From Cryobacterium ruanii (GTDB lineage: Bacteria > Actinomycetota > Actinomycetes > Actinomycetales > Microbacteriaceae), in assembly GCF_004404055.1 (NCBI RefSeq), contig NZ_SOHK01000020.1, forward strand, positions 1 through 64,000: a stretch of 64,000 nucleotides of DNA. The letters are read 5' to 3'. Positions 35,343-44,900 of this stretch are shown piece after piece. Position 1 is the stretch's first letter. Every line of letters starts with the position of its first letter. The position numbers were made by a program, and so were the translations under genes. Under the pieces are notes generated by a model. The model did no database searches. It had not been told where the DNA came from and saw only the letters and a list, made by a program, of their open reading frames with translations.

Positions 35343-35508
35343 ATCAAGAACGCTAGCCGTTCATCAGGGTGTTTATGGTCGTGCGGGATGGGATTAGGCT
35401 AGATGGCAGACTGACCTGGCGGTCAAGATCGTCAGCGTCATGCTCAATGAAAGCGCAGATTGACCCGGCGATGGACTATGCCGAGGGCATCCAAATTCAA
35501 AGCAGAGA

Positions 35509-38500
35509 GTGGGCGATCCCACGGTGTCAAGCCAGGTAACCGGTGGAGCTTCTGACGAGACAACGTCGGGCGAATTCGGAGCAAACGAGTGGCTCGTTGA
35601 CGAACTGTACGAACGATTTTTGATCGACAGGCAGTCGGTGGATGAATCGTGGTGGCCGGTGCTTGAGAGTTACCACCAGACCGCGAACACCCCGGCAGCT
35701 GCCCCGGCACCCGCGCCGGCACCCGCGCCGCTAGCACCCGCCCCGGCACCCGCAGCACCGGTCACCGAGAACCAGCCGACCGCCCGCACCACCTCGAGTG
35801 CGCCGAAGCCGGCCCCGGTACCCGCCGACGCTCCCGTCACGAGCCCGCTGGCCGTCGTCGTCGACGAATCCGCGCCGGTCAAGCAAGACAAGGTCTCGCC
35901 GCTGCGCGGCATGGCCAAGTCGCTCGCGACCAACATGGTCTCCAGCCTGACCGTACCGACCGCCACAAGCGTGCGCACCATTCCAGCCAAGCTGCTCATC
36001 GACAACCGCATCGTCATGAACAACCACATGAAGCGGGCTCGCGGCGGCAAGGTCTCGTTCACCCACCTGATCGGGTGGGCGCTGATTCGCGCGCTCAAGA
36101 TGTTCCCCAGCCAGAACGTGTACTACGACGAGGTCGACGGCAAGCCGTCCGTCGTCGCCCCCGCCCACGTCGGTATGGGCCTGGCCATCGACATGCCCAA
36201 GCCCGACGGCACCCGCGCCCTGCTCGTTCCGGCGATCAAGCGTGCCGACACGATGACCTTCGGCGAGTACCTCGCCGCCTACGAAGACCTCGTCACCCGG
36301 GCCCGCCAGAACAAGCTCACCGCCGACGACTTCGCCGGTGCGACCCTGTCGCTGACCAACCCGGGCGGCATCGGCACCGTGCACTCGGTGCCGCGACTCA
36401 TGAAGGGCCAGGGCTGCATCATCGGCGCCGGCGCCCTCGACTACCCGGCCGAATTTCAGGGCTCGAGCGTCAAGACGCTCACCGGCCTGGCCATCTCGAA
36501 GACCATCACCCTCACAAGCACCTACGACCACCGCGTCATCCAGGGCGCCGGTTCGGGCGAGTTCCTCAAGATCGTGCACGAACTGCTGATCGGCCAGCAC
36601 AACTTCTACGAGGAGATCTTCTCGGCGTTGCGCATTCCGTACGACCCGATCCATTGGGCACCGGACATCAGCGTCGACCTCGCGAGCGCCGTCGACAAGA
36701 CCGCTCGCGTGCAGGAACTGATCAACTCGTTCCGCGTGCGCGGCCACCTGATGGCCGACATCGACCCGCTCGAGTACTCGCAGCGCAGTCATCCCGACCT
36801 CGACATCGCCACCCACGGACTCACCTTCTGGGACCTCGACCGCTCCTTCGTGACCGGCGGTTTCGGTTCCCAGCGCCAGATGCTGTTGCGCGACATCCTC
36901 GGTGTGCTGCGTGACTCCTACTGCCGCACGACGGGCATCGAGTACATGCACATACAGGACCCGGCCCAGCGTAAGTGGGTGCAGGAGAAGATCGAGAAGT
37001 CCTACGTCAAGCCCACGCACCACGAGCAGATGCGCATTCTTGGCAAGCTCAACGAGGCCGAAGCCTTCGAGACGTTCCTGCAGACCAAGTACGTCGGGCA
37101 GAAGCGGTTCAGCCTCGAGGGCGGCGAGTGCACCATTCCGCTGCTCGACACCATTTTGCAGGGCGCTGCCGAGCAGGGCCTCGACGAGGTCGCGATCGGA
37201 ATGGCCCACCGCGGCCGCCTGAACGTGCTTACCAATATTGCCGGCAAGACCTACGGCGAGATCTTCCGCGAGTTCGAGGGAACGCAGGACCCGCGCACCG
37301 TGCACGGTTCCGGCGACGTGAAGTACCACCTTGGCACCACGGGCATGTATCGCGGTGAAGACGGTGCCGAGATTCCGGTGTCGCTGGCTGCCAACCCGTC
37401 CCACCTTGAGGCTGGCGACGGCGTACTCGAGGGTATCGTGCGGGCCAAGCAGGACCGCAAGCCGATCGGCACCTTCTCCACTCTGCCGATCCTCATCCAT
37501 GGCGACGCCGCGATGGCCGGCCAGGGCGTCGTGCTGGAAACCCTGCAGATGTCCCAGCTGCGCGGCTACCGCACCGGCGGGACCGTGCACATCGTCGTCA
37601 ACAACCAGCTCGGCTTCACGACCCTTCCCCAGGATGCCCGCACCAGCGTCTACGCGACCGACGTCGCCAAGACCATCCAGGCACCCATCTTCCACGTCAA
37701 CGGGGATGACCCTGAGGCCGTCGTGCGCGCCGGTGAACTCGCGTTCGCCTACCGCCAGGAGTTCAAGAAAGATGTCGTCGTCGACCTTATCTGCTACCGC
37801 CGTCGTGGCCACAACGAGGGTGACGACCCCTCGATGACGCAACCACTGATGTACAACCTGGTTGAGGCCAAGCGCAGCGTACGCAAGCTCTACACCGAGG
37901 CGCTCGTCGGTCGTGGTGACATTACCGAGGAAGAGTACGAAGGCGCCCACCGCGACTTCCAGGACCGCCTCGAGCGCGCCTTCATGGAGACGCATGCCGC
38001 GCAGACTGCGTCGATTCCGATCATCACTCCCGAGATGGCCGCCGCGGCCAAGGCCGAGTCTGAAGCGCAGGCCAGGGAGGACGCCGCGGGCGAGCCCGAG
38101 ACGACCGGTGTTCCCGAAAGCGTCATCCAGCTCATCGGTGACGCGTTCAACAACAAGCCGGCCGGGTTCACCGTGCACAGCAAGCTACAGCAGCTGCTGC
38201 AGAAGCGCCTCGACATGAGCCGCAACGGCAACATCGACTGGAGCTTCGGCGAACTGCTCGCACTCGGCTCGCTGCTGATCGAGGGCACCCCGGTGCGCTT
38301 CGCCGGTCAGGATGCCCGACGCGGCACGTTCGTGCAGCGTCACGCGGTGCTGCACGACCGCGTGAACGGCCAGGAATGGCTGCCGCTGGCCAATCTGAAA
38401 GACAACCAGGCCCGATTCTGGATCTACGACTCCCTGCTAAGCGAATACGCCGCCATGGGCTTCGAGTACGGCTATTCAGTGGAACGCGCCGACGCCCTGG

Positions 38501-39252
38501 TGCTCTGGGAAGCTCAGTTCGGTGACTTCGCCAACGGCGCGCAGACCATCATCGACCAGTTCGTCTCGTCCGCCGAGCAGAAGTGGGGGCAGCGGTCATC
38601 CGTTGTGCTGCTGTTGCCGCACGGCTACGAGGGGCAGGGTCCCGACCACTCGTCGGCCCGCATTGAACGGTTCCTGCAGCTGTGTGCCGAAGAGAACATG
38701 ACCGTGGCGCGCCCGTCGACTCCCGCGTCATACTTCCACCTGTTGCGCCGCCAGGCGTACATGCGCCCGCGTCGCCCGCTGATCGTGTTCACACCCAAGT
38801 CGATGCTGCGCTTGCGCGGCGCGACAAGCGCCGTGGCCGAACTCACGAGCGGTAAGTTCGAGACGGTCATCGACGATGCCCGAATCTCCGACAAGAGTGC
38901 GGTCAAGCGGGTTCTCTTCATGGCCGGCAAAATCTACTACGACCTGCTGAACGAACTCGAGAAAAACCCGAACCCCGAGATCGCCCTCGTGCGCGTCGAG
39001 CAGTACTATCCGCTGCCCGCCGTCGATTTGAAGAACGTGGCCGCCCAGTACCCGAACGCCGAACTGGCCTGGGTGCAGGACGAACCCGAGAACCAGGGCG
39101 CCTGGCCGTTCTTCTACCTGGAGACCAACAAGCTCGGCCCGCGCGCCATGCGTCTGTTCTCCCGTCCGGCTTCGGCCTCGCCGGCCGCGGGTTCGGCCAA
39201 GCGCCACGCGATCGAGCAGGCCAAGCTGCAACGCGAGGCTCTCACTCTCTAA
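35509..39252 (+). CDS. kgd: Multifunctional 2-oxoglutarate dehydrogenase E1/E2 (Kgd-type)
   Basis: A 1247-residue fused enzyme of the TCA cycle. Residues about 20-50 (FGANEWLVDELYERFL) match the short E1 N-terminal helix. An Ala-Pro linker follows at about 64-85. An E2-type acyltransferase core spans roughly 115-365 (SLTNPGGIGTVHSVPRLM and DHRVIQGAGSGEFL). The ThDP-dependent E1 runs from about 400 to the end. There is no lipoyl domain, as usual for actinobacterial Kgd. Partners such as Lpd and regulator OdhI/GarA are not in the window. GTG starts at 35509 and 35524 are both possible; the second gives the common MSSQ N-terminus. Confidence 0.96.
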   Translation: MGDPTVSSQVTGGASDETTSGEFGANEWLVDELYERFLIDRQSVDESWWPVLESYHQTANTPAAAPAPAPAPAPLAPAPAPAAPVTENQPTARTTSSAPKPAPVPADAPVTSPLAVVVDESAPVKQDKVSPLRGMAKSLATNMVSSLTVPTATSVRTIPAKLLIDNRIVMNNHMKRARGGKVSFTHLIGWALIRALKMFPSQNVYYDEVDGKPSVVAPAHVGMGLAIDMPKPDGTRALLVPAIKRADTMTFGEYLAAYEDLVTRARQNKLTADDFAGATLSLTNPGGIGTVHSVPRLMKGQGCIIGAGALDYPAEFQGSSVKTLTGLAISKTITLTSTYDHRVIQGAGSGEFLKIVHELLIGQHNFYEEIFSALRIPYDPIHWAPDISVDLASAVDKTARVQELINSFRVRGHLMADIDPLEYSQRSHPDLDIATHGLTFWDLDRSFVTGGFGSQRQMLLRDILGVLRDSYCRTTGIEYMHIQDPAQRKWVQEKIEKSYVKPTHHEQMRILGKLNEAEAFETFLQTKYVGQKRFSLEGGECTIPLLDTILQGAAEQGLDEVAIGMAHRGRLNVLTNIAGKTYGEIFREFEGTQDPRTVHGSGDVKYHLGTTGMYRGEDGAEIPVSLAANPSHLEAGDGVLEGIVRAKQDRKPIGTFSTLPILIHGDAAMAGQGVVLETLQMSQLRGYRTGGTVHIVVNNQLGFTTLPQDARTSVYATDVAKTIQAPIFHVNGDDPEAVVRAGELAFAYRQEFKKDVVVDLICYRRRGHNEGDDPSMTQPLMYNLVEAKRSVRKLYTEALVGRGDITEEEYEGAHRDFQDRLERAFMETHAAQTASIPIITPEMAAAAKAESEAQAREDAAGEPETTGVPESVIQLIGDAFNNKPAGFTVHSKLQQLLQKRLDMSRNGNIDWSFGELLALGSLLIEGTPVRFAGQDARRGTFVQRHAVLHDRVNGQEWLPLANLKDNQARFWIYDSLLSEYAAMGFEYGYSVERADALVLWEAQFGDFANGAQTIIDQFVSSAEQKWGQRSSVVLLLPHGYEGQGPDHSSARIERFLQLCAEENMTVARPSTPASYFHLLRRQAYMRPRRPLIVFTPKSMLRLRGATSAVAELTSGKFETVIDDARISDKSAVKRVLFMAGKIYYDLLNELEKNPNPEIALVRVEQYYPLPAVDLKNVAAQYPNAELAWVQDEPENQGAWPFFYLETNKLGPRAMRLFSRPASASPAAGSAKRHAIEQAKLQREALTL

Positions 39253-39265
39253 CGGTGACGGTGTG

Positions 39266-39299
39266 GCAATGGAGGGTGGCTCGCGTCACCCTCCATTGC
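39266..39299 (+). terminator. Hairpin terminator after kgd
   Basis: The arms 39266-39278 and 39287-39299 are perfect 13-bp complements (GCAATGGAGGGTG with CACCCTCCATTGC) around an eight-base loop, 14 bases after the kgd stop. No long U-tract follows, a common state in high-GC actinobacteria. Confidence 0.78.
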
Positions 39300-39415
39300 T
39301 GTATCCGGGCCGGCAGGGCGGCATCCGTTTGCACGCGTGCGACGTGTACAGCAGCACGCGCGTTGCCAGGGCAGGCCGACGGTTCTAGGCTCGGGTCAAC
39401 CCGAGGAGAAGACCC

Positions 39416-40198
39416 ATGCCTATTCGCACTGAAAACCAGCTCGGGGAGCCGTGCTGGATCGACTTGATGACGAGCGACCCGGCTCGCTCGATCGCCTTCT
39501 ACGCCGCCCTGCTCGGCTGGCGGGCCGTTGATACCGGAGCCGAATCGGGCCGGTACACGATGTTTTTCCACGGTGACGCCGCCGTCGCCGGTTTGACCGC
39601 ACAGGACCCGTCGAGTGGAAACCGGGATTTTTGGACCACCTACCTCGCGAGCGAGAACGTCGCTGAGTCGGTTCGGGCCGCGACCGCTGCGGGAGCCGCC
39701 GTGCTCGTTCCGCCACAGACCGTGGGAAATCAGGGGCGGCTGGCTGTGCTGACCGACCCGGCCGGAGCGGCTGTCGGCGTGTGGGAAGCCGCCAGCCACA
39801 GTGGGTTCGGCGCCGATAACGAGATCGGCACGCCGGTATGGCACGAACTGATCACCCGAGACTTCGCCGGAGCGATCGCCTTCTACAAGGAGGTGTTCAA
39901 TTGGGCCCCGGTTCCACTGAGCGACACGACCGATTTTCGGTATAGCACCTTCGGCCACGACGAAGCGATGACCGGCGGGGTCTACGACGCCGATGGCATG
40001 CTGCCGCCGGGCGTACCGTCACTTTGGCAGGTCTACCTCGGCGTCGCCGACGTGCGGGCGTCCGCAGTGAAAGTGCGCGAACTGGGCGGCACCGTGCTGC
40101 GGGAACCGTGGGACTCCGACTTCGGAACTTTCGCTCAACTAGCGGATGCGACCGGCGCGGCCTTCCTGCTGGGGCAGGTCGAGTCCGCGGCGTTCTGA
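39416..40198 (+). CDS. VOC family protein with two glyoxalase-like domains
   Basis: A 260-residue protein made of two vicinal-oxygen-chelate modules. The first is about residues 8-122 (PCWIDLMTSDPARSIAFYAALLGW) and the second about 135-255 (PVWHELITRDFAGAIAFYKEVFNW). This tandem type (27-kDa antigen Cfp30B/PhnB-like hydrolase annotations) is frequent in actinobacteria; its biochemical activity is unproven. A GAGGAG ribosome binding site lies just upstream of the ATG at 39416. The TAGGCT further upstream (around 39387) is a possible -10. Confidence 0.88.
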   Translation: MPIRTENQLGEPCWIDLMTSDPARSIAFYAALLGWRAVDTGAESGRYTMFFHGDAAVAGLTAQDPSSGNRDFWTTYLASENVAESVRAATAAGAAVLVPPQTVGNQGRLAVLTDPAGAAVGVWEAASHSGFGADNEIGTPVWHELITRDFAGAIAFYKEVFNWAPVPLSDTTDFRYSTFGHDEAMTGGVYDADGMLPPGVPSLWQVYLGVADVRASAVKVRELGGTVLREPWDSDFGTFAQLADATGAAFLLGQVESAAF

Positions 40199-40220
40199 GT
40201 CGTCAGTGCCGGCCTGGTCG

Positions 40221-40463
40221 TCAGTGCGAGGCCTGCAGGGCACGCAGCTTGAGCAGAACCTGATCGCGCAGGTCTTCTGGCGCGGTCTCCTTGCAGGCAC
40301 GCTGCATCACATCGGTGAGGGTTCGCCCGATGAGGTGTTCGCTGCTGCAGTCCGGGCAGCTCGCGAGGTGCTCTTGGATGTCGGCCGCATCATCTTTGCG
40401 AAGTTCATTGTGCAGGTATTCTTCGAGTTCGGCCTTGGCCTTCTCGCAACCACAGTCGGTCAT
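40221..40463 (-). CDS. rsrA: Zinc-containing anti-sigma factor (RsrA-like), mycothiol/redox system
   Basis: An 80-residue anti-sigma protein that should hold SigR inactive until thiol oxidation. It has the ZAS motif with His32, Cys36 and Cys39 (HLASCPDC) plus N-terminal Cys4 and Cys6, matching the zinc ligands and trigger cysteines of RsrA/RshA. Disulfide formation on oxidation would release zinc and the sigma factor. Its ATG overlaps the sigR stop by four bases (ATGA), so the sigma and anti-sigma are made in step. It is convergent with the VOC gene. Confidence 0.93.
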   Translation of the reverse strand: MTDCGCEKAKAELEEYLHNELRKDDAADIQEHLASCPDCSSEHLIGRTLTDVMQRACKETAPEDLRDQVLLKLRALQASH

Positions 40464-41197
40464 AAATCTGCGCTCCTGGATGTTTTCTGGACCTGGCCCG
40501 TACCCAGCCCGCGCTCGGCCGCGTAGCCGGCCAAAAGCTCGCGCAGGAGTCGCCGGCCACGGTGCAGGCGGCTCATGACGGTGCCAATGGGGGTTTTCAT
40601 GATTTCGGCAATCTCCTGGTAGGAGAACCCTTCGACGTCGGCGAAGTACACGGCGAGTCGGAAGTCTTCGGGAATGGACTGCAGGGCGTCTTTGACGGCG
40701 CTGTCGGGAAGGTGGTCGATGGCCTCGGCCTCGGCCGAGCGCCCCGCCATTGCCGTCGTCGATTCGGCGCCGCCGAGTTGCCAGTCTTCGAGCTCATCAA
40801 TCGTGCCCTGATAGGGCTCGCGCTGCTTCTTACGGTACGCGTTGATAAAGGTGTTGGTAAGGATGCGGTACAGCCACGCCTTGAGGTTGGTGCCCTGCTC
40901 GTACTGCGCGAACGCGGCGAAAGCCTTGACGAAGGTCTCTTGCACGAGGTCCTGCGCGTCGGAGGGATTGCGCGTCATGCGCATGGCCGCGGCATACAGC
41001 TGGTCGAGAAAAGGCAGCGCCTGCTCCTCGAACAACCCGCGGGTCAGCTCGCGCAGTTCGGCCTTAGTCGGCGCTCTGGGCGTGAGTTCCGGGTCGCTGC
41101 TCGACGAGTCTTTCGAGTTCACGGGCGTGTCTGAAGTCATCACGGACAATTCTAGGCTGTTACCCACAGCCGGGGGTCGTTCTAACAGCATTGACAC
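40460..41197 (-). CDS. sigR: ECF RNA polymerase sigma factor SigR/SigH
   Basis: A sigma-70 ECF factor for the thiol-oxidative and heat stress response. Region 2 holds [25 protein letters not shown] and [26 protein letters not shown]. Region 4 holds [33 protein letters not shown]. Three in-frame starts exist. GTG 41197 (245 residues) has GGGAG ten bases upstream; ATG 41191 is two codons further in. ATG 41140 (226 residues) has no ribosome binding site but follows TAGAAT by eight bases. The longer form may be a regulated isoform. Divergent from aroA. Confidence 0.95.
   Translation of the reverse strand: MSMLLERPPAVGNSLELSVMTSDTPVNSKDSSSSDPELTPRAPTKAELRELTRGLFEEQALPFLDQLYAAAMRMTRNPSDAQDLVQETFVKAFAAFAQYEQGTNLKAWLYRILTNTFINAYRKKQREPYQGTIDELEDWQLGGAESTTAMAGRSAEAEAIDHLPDSAVKDALQSIPEDFRLAVYFADVEGFSYQEIAEIMKTPIGTVMSRLHRGRRLLRELLAGYAAERGLGTGQVQKTSRSADL
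41149..41154 (-). promoter_or_regulatory. Predicted housekeeping -10 of sigR (TAGAAT)
   Basis: TAGAAT on the minus strand, eight bases before the ATG at 41140. It could give a nearly leaderless message for the short SigR form under non-stress conditions. No -35 is clear. Confidence 0.4.
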
Positions 41198-41240
41198 CGC
41201 TACGGATCTCCCTCAGATTGTTATCACCGACTATTCTGAT

Positions 41241-41267
41241 AACCGATGTTGATCTCGAGATATTCCA
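41241..41267 (-). promoter_or_regulatory. Predicted SigR-dependent promoter of sigR
   Basis: On the minus strand, a -35 TGGAAT (41262-41267) is separated by exactly 18 bases from a -10 GTT (41241-41243). This fits the SigR/SigH consensus GGAAT-N18-GTT. Transcription would start near 41235 and include the GTG at 41197. The promoter overlaps the first codons of the divergent aroA gene. Confidence 0.7.
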
Positions 41268-42607
41268 AGCCGGAGTTCGATCCGTACGGCGATAATTCAC
41301 CGACCGAAGCGGATGCCTGGTGGCCGGCGCCCACCATGGACGCGCCCGTGCAGGCGGTTCTCGCTTTGCCGGGCTCGAAATCCCTGACCAACCGGGAGCT
41401 TGTCGCATCCGCTTTGGCGAGCGAACCGTCGCTGTTGCGGTCACCGCTGCACTCGCGCGACAGCGACCTGATGGTCGACGCGCTGCGCCAGCTCGGCGCC
41501 ACGATTGAGGCCGTGGCCGGCACCGGCGCGTTCGGCGCCGACCTGCGCGTGACCCCGCCGGTCGAACTGCTCGGCTCCACCACGATCGACTGCGGCCTGG
41601 CCGGCACCGTTATGCGCTTTCTGCCGCCGCTCGCCGCCCTGGCCCTCGGACCGACGACGTTCGACGGCGATGCCGGTGCACGCCGACGCCCGATGGGTCC
41701 CATCATCGGGGCGCTGCGCGACCTCGGCGGCGACATCAATGACGATGGCAAGCGGGCCCTTCCGTTCACCGTGCACGGCCGAGGAGCGGTCACCGGCGGC
41801 GCCGTGACCATCGACGCCGGCACGTCCAGCCAGTTTGTCTCCGGGCTGCTGCTGGCCGGCGCACGGTTCGAGCAGGGGCTGCACCTCACCCACTCCGGCG
41901 AACGACTGCCCAGCCTGCCGCACATCGAGATGACCATCGAAGTGCTGCGCGCTCGCGGAGTCCTCGTGGCCACCCCGAAGGTCGGCGAATGGATCATCGA
42001 ACCCGGTGAGCTCGCCGGGCGCACGGTCGACATCGAACCCGACCTCTCGAACGCCGCGCCCTTTCTCTGCGCCGCGCTCGTCGCCGGCGGCAGCGTCACG
42101 ATCACCGGCTGGCCCGAGCACACTACGCAGGTCGGCGCCGACCTCGAGCACCTGCTGCCGCTGTTCGGTGCGACCGTCACCCGGGTCGGCGACCGCCTCA
42201 CGGTCACCGGCGGCGAGCACATTCAGGGCGTCGAGCTCGACCTCTCCACCGGCGGGGAGCTCGCGTGCACGCTCGTAGCACTGGCTGCCCTGGCAGAAAC
42301 GCCGAGCACGATCACCGGCATCGGGCACATTCGCCACCACGAGACCGATCGCCTCGCCGCACTGGCCACCGAGATCAACCGCCTCGGCGGTCGAGTCACC
42401 GAATTGCCCGACGGCCTGCAGATCGAGCCGGCCCCCCTGCACGCCGGCCAGTGGCTCAGCTATGACGACCACCGCATGGCCACGGCGGGCGCGCTGATCG
42501 GCCTGCGGGTGGCCGGTGTCGACGTGGAGAACATCGGCACGACCGCCAAGACCCTCCCCCAGTTTCCCGAGCTGTGGCACGCGATGATTACGGAAGCGGC
42601 GCTGTAG
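41246..42607 (+). CDS. aroA: 3-phosphoshikimate 1-carboxyvinyltransferase (EPSP synthase)
   Basis: Sixth step of the shikimate pathway: joins shikimate-3-phosphate and phosphoenolpyruvate. The 453-residue protein has LPGSKSLTNRELV near residue 40, DCGLAGTVMRFLPPLAAL, and the late RHHETDRLAALATEINRLGG and YDDHRMATAGALIGL motifs, so it is complete. The ATG lies inside a stretch that also holds the divergent sigR promoter. A short inverted repeat (GTTATCA with TGATAAC) sits just upstream. The stop is immediately followed by rsgA with no gap. Confidence 0.96.
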   Translation: MLISRYSKPEFDPYGDNSPTEADAWWPAPTMDAPVQAVLALPGSKSLTNRELVASALASEPSLLRSPLHSRDSDLMVDALRQLGATIEAVAGTGAFGADLRVTPPVELLGSTTIDCGLAGTVMRFLPPLAALALGPTTFDGDAGARRRPMGPIIGALRDLGGDINDDGKRALPFTVHGRGAVTGGAVTIDAGTSSQFVSGLLLAGARFEQGLHLTHSGERLPSLPHIEMTIEVLRARGVLVATPKVGEWIIEPGELAGRTVDIEPDLSNAAPFLCAALVAGGSVTITGWPEHTTQVGADLEHLLPLFGATVTRVGDRLTVTGGEHIQGVELDLSTGGELACTLVALAALAETPSTITGIGHIRHHETDRLAALATEINRLGGRVTELPDGLQIEPAPLHAGQWLSYDDHRMATAGALIGLRVAGVDVENIGTTAKTLPQFPELWHAMITEAAL

Positions 42608-43804
42608 ATGCCGGTGGAACCCCCGGCCGGAGACCCGGCGTTCGTGAACCGGGCCAGCGACGACCGTGATTGGCCGTCCGATTCGCGCGGCGCGGATGCC
42701 GGCACCAGGACCGACAAGGACACCGGAACGGGCACCGAGGATCTGGCCGGCGATCCCGGCGACACCTGGTGGGCCTCCGCCGAGGACGACGAGCCGGAGT
42801 TCGACGAGGCGAGCGTGCGCGTGCGTCCCGGCCGCAAGGGCAGTAAACCCCGTTCCAAGACCAGGCCGAGCCATCAGGACGCTTTGACCGGGCGGATCCT
42901 CTCGGTGGACCGCGGGCGCTACACGGTGATGCTCGACGAGAACCTATCTACCGAGCGGCGCATCACGACCGCCCGGGCAAGCGAGCTGCGCAAGCAGGCC
43001 GTCGTCAATGGCGACCGCGTCGACATCGTCGGCGATACCACCGGCGCCGAGGGGAGCCTGGCCCGCATCGTGCGCATCGTGCCGCGCGACACCCTGTTGC
43101 GGCGCAGCGCCGATGACACCGACGCGGTCGAGCGGGTGATCGTGGCCAATGCCGACCAGATGCTCATCGTCGTTGCGGCGGCCAACCCGGAGCCTCGCAT
43201 CCGCTTGGTGGATCGGTATCTGGTCGCGGCCTACGACGCCGGCGTGAAGCCAATCCTGTGCATCACCAAGACCGACCTCGCCGACCCGGCCGCGTTCCTG
43301 GCCAACTTCGCTGGGCTCGACCTGCCCGTGTTCCAGAGCGGCGAGGGCGGCATGCCGATCGAAGCCATCTCAGCTGCCCTGGTCGGTCACGACACGGTCT
43401 TCGTTGGGCACTCAGGCGTCGGCAAGTCCACCCTCGTGAACGCGCTCGTGCCCGGCACCAACCGTGCCATCGGTGTCGTCAACACCGTCACCGGGCGCGG
43501 ACGCCACACCTCGTCGTCGACGGTGTCGCTGCGCCTTCAAACGGATGCCGGCCGCGGCTGGGTCATCGACACTCCCGGCGTGCGGTCCTTCGGCCTGGGC
43601 CACATCAACACCGACAACATCCTCAAGGCGTTCACCGACCTCGCACGCGTGGCCGAGCGCTGCCCGCGTGGCTGCACCCATCTACCCGACTCGCCGGACT
43701 GCGCGATCATCGAGGCCGTCGAGGCGGATGAACTCGGCGAGACCGGTCGGGTGCGCCTGGATTCCTTGCAACGCCTGCTCGCGACGTTCGCCCCCGCCCG
43801 CTGA
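42608..43804 (+). CDS. rsgA: Ribosome small-subunit-dependent GTPase A
   Basis: A circularly permuted GTPase that checks late 30S subunit assembly. The 398-residue protein has an acidic N-terminal tail of about 90 residues, an OB fold (DRGRYTVMLDENLSTERRITTARASELRKQAVVNGDRV), then G4 ITKTDLAD, G1 GHSGVGKST, G3 DTPGVRSF and the C-terminal zinc motif CPRGCTHLPDSPDC. The G4-G1-G3 order confirms the permutation. ATG begins the base after the aroA stop, so translation is coupled. The long N-terminal extension is typical of actinobacterial copies. Confidence 0.95.
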   Translation: MPVEPPAGDPAFVNRASDDRDWPSDSRGADAGTRTDKDTGTGTEDLAGDPGDTWWASAEDDEPEFDEASVRVRPGRKGSKPRSKTRPSHQDALTGRILSVDRGRYTVMLDENLSTERRITTARASELRKQAVVNGDRVDIVGDTTGAEGSLARIVRIVPRDTLLRRSADDTDAVERVIVANADQMLIVVAAANPEPRIRLVDRYLVAAYDAGVKPILCITKTDLADPAAFLANFAGLDLPVFQSGEGGMPIEAISAALVGHDTVFVGHSGVGKSTLVNALVPGTNRAIGVVNTVTGRGRHTSSSTVSLRLQTDAGRGWVIDTPGVRSFGLGHINTDNILKAFTDLARVAERCPRGCTHLPDSPDCAIIEAVEADELGETGRVRLDSLQRLLATFAPAR

Positions 43805-43841
43805 CCCGGTTCGCTGGGCCTGCCGCAGATACGATGGAAGC

Positions 43842-44321
43842 ATGACGGAATCAGCACGCCTTGCAGTCGGCGACACGGCCCCCCAATTCACCCTGACCGA
43901 CCAGGATGGGGCATCCGTTTCACTGGCCGATTTCACGGGCAGCAAGGTCGTCGTCTATTTCTACCCGGCGGCGATGACCCCCGGTTGCACGACCCAGGCC
44001 TGCGACTTTCGGGACAACCTCGGGTCGCTCAAATCGGCCGGTTATCAGGTGCTCGGCCTGTCGAAGGATGCGACGGACAAGCTCAAGAAATTTCAGGAGC
44101 ATGACGCCGTGAACTTTCCCCTGCTGAGTGACACCAATTTGGACGTGCACCGTGCCTACGGTGCCTGGGGCGAAAAGAACCTGTACGGCAAGATCGTGAC
44201 CGGCGTGCTGCGGTCCACATTCGTGCTCGACGAGGCCGGCATCATCACTCACGCCCTCTACAACGTCAAGGCCACCGGCCACGTCGCGAGCCTGCGCAAG
44301 AAGCTCGGCGTCGACGCCTGA
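43842..44321 (+). CDS. bcp: Thioredoxin-dependent thiol peroxidase (BCP/peroxiredoxin Q)
   Basis: A 159-residue peroxiredoxin reducing hydrogen peroxide and organic peroxides. The peroxidatic Cys49 is in PAAMTPGCTTQAC and the resolving Cys54 lies five residues later, the alpha2-type intramolecular arrangement of PrxQ. The start is ATG 43842; a TACGAT hexamer is six bases upstream and no Shine-Dalgarno is seen, so a leaderless message is likely. An in-frame reading from 43464 lies over rsgA and is discarded. Closeness to sigR suggests oxidative-stress control, but no SigR promoter is seen here. Confidence 0.94.
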   Translation: MTESARLAVGDTAPQFTLTDQDGASVSLADFTGSKVVVYFYPAAMTPGCTTQACDFRDNLGSLKSAGYQVLGLSKDATDKLKKFQEHDAVNFPLLSDTNLDVHRAYGAWGEKNLYGKIVTGVLRSTFVLDEAGIITHALYNVKATGHVASLRKKLGVDA

Positions 44322-44387
44322 GGTTCGGCCCGATCGGCCCGTCAGCGCCCGCACAGGCTCTCTCGGCGCCGATCGGTACAGGGCTGG

Positions 44388-44837
44388 TCAGTCGGCTTCT
44401 GGCTCGGGTTCGTGACTGGTCGCGGCGACCACGCGCGGATTGAAGACCAACACGAGCACGATGATCGAGGGCAGCAGCAGCGCCCAGCCGACGTCGGGCC
44501 GGGCGTAGGACCCCTGAAAACAGCCGATGGCGATCATTATCTGCACGAGCTGCCAGGTGACGGCGGCACCGCGAATCCACGGACGTCGGCGCAGCGCCCC
44601 GACAGTGATCGCGCTGACCCACACGGCAGCGACCACGGTGAGTGCCACCAGGGCGAGTGACGCGCCCACCGAGTTCGGGGTTTCCACGAGTAATTCGAGC
44701 ACCCACCAGGCGCTGAGGAACCACAGGGCGAGGGCCTCGATCGCGAGGAGCGCGATGAACACCCCCAACATGGGGGCGCGGCGAAGCGCCCGGAGGTCAA
44801 TCCAGGCCGGACGCCCTGCACCAGAGCCGCTGTTCAC
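44388..44837 (-). CDS. Small integral membrane protein, unknown function
   Basis: A 149-residue protein with four hydrophobic helices (about residues 22-48, 55-80, 88-106 and 112-132), a basic N-terminus and an acidic tail EPEPEAD. It reads like a conserved actinobacterial four-helix membrane protein found near bcp or whiB1; I cannot assign a domain or function. The ATG at 44837 precedes an AT-richer promoter region shared with the divergent whiB1. It is convergent with bcp. Confidence 0.7.
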   Translation of the reverse strand: MNSGSGAGRPAWIDLRALRRAPMLGVFIALLAIEALALWFLSAWWVLELLVETPNSVGASLALVALTVVAAVWVSAITVGALRRRPWIRGAAVTWQLVQIMIAIGCFQGSYARPDVGWALLLPSIIVLVLVFNPRVVAATSHEPEPEAD

Positions 44838-44900
44838 AGCGAAAAGCCATACAAAACTATTGATTTGATACCTCTATTATGGGACGATATTTGAGGCCCG

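Noticed and set aside
35731-38178. 815-codon open frame antisense to kgd
   Set aside because: Mirror frame of a strongly coding high-GC gene; Asp/Val/Gly/Arg-rich with no domain and no start signal.
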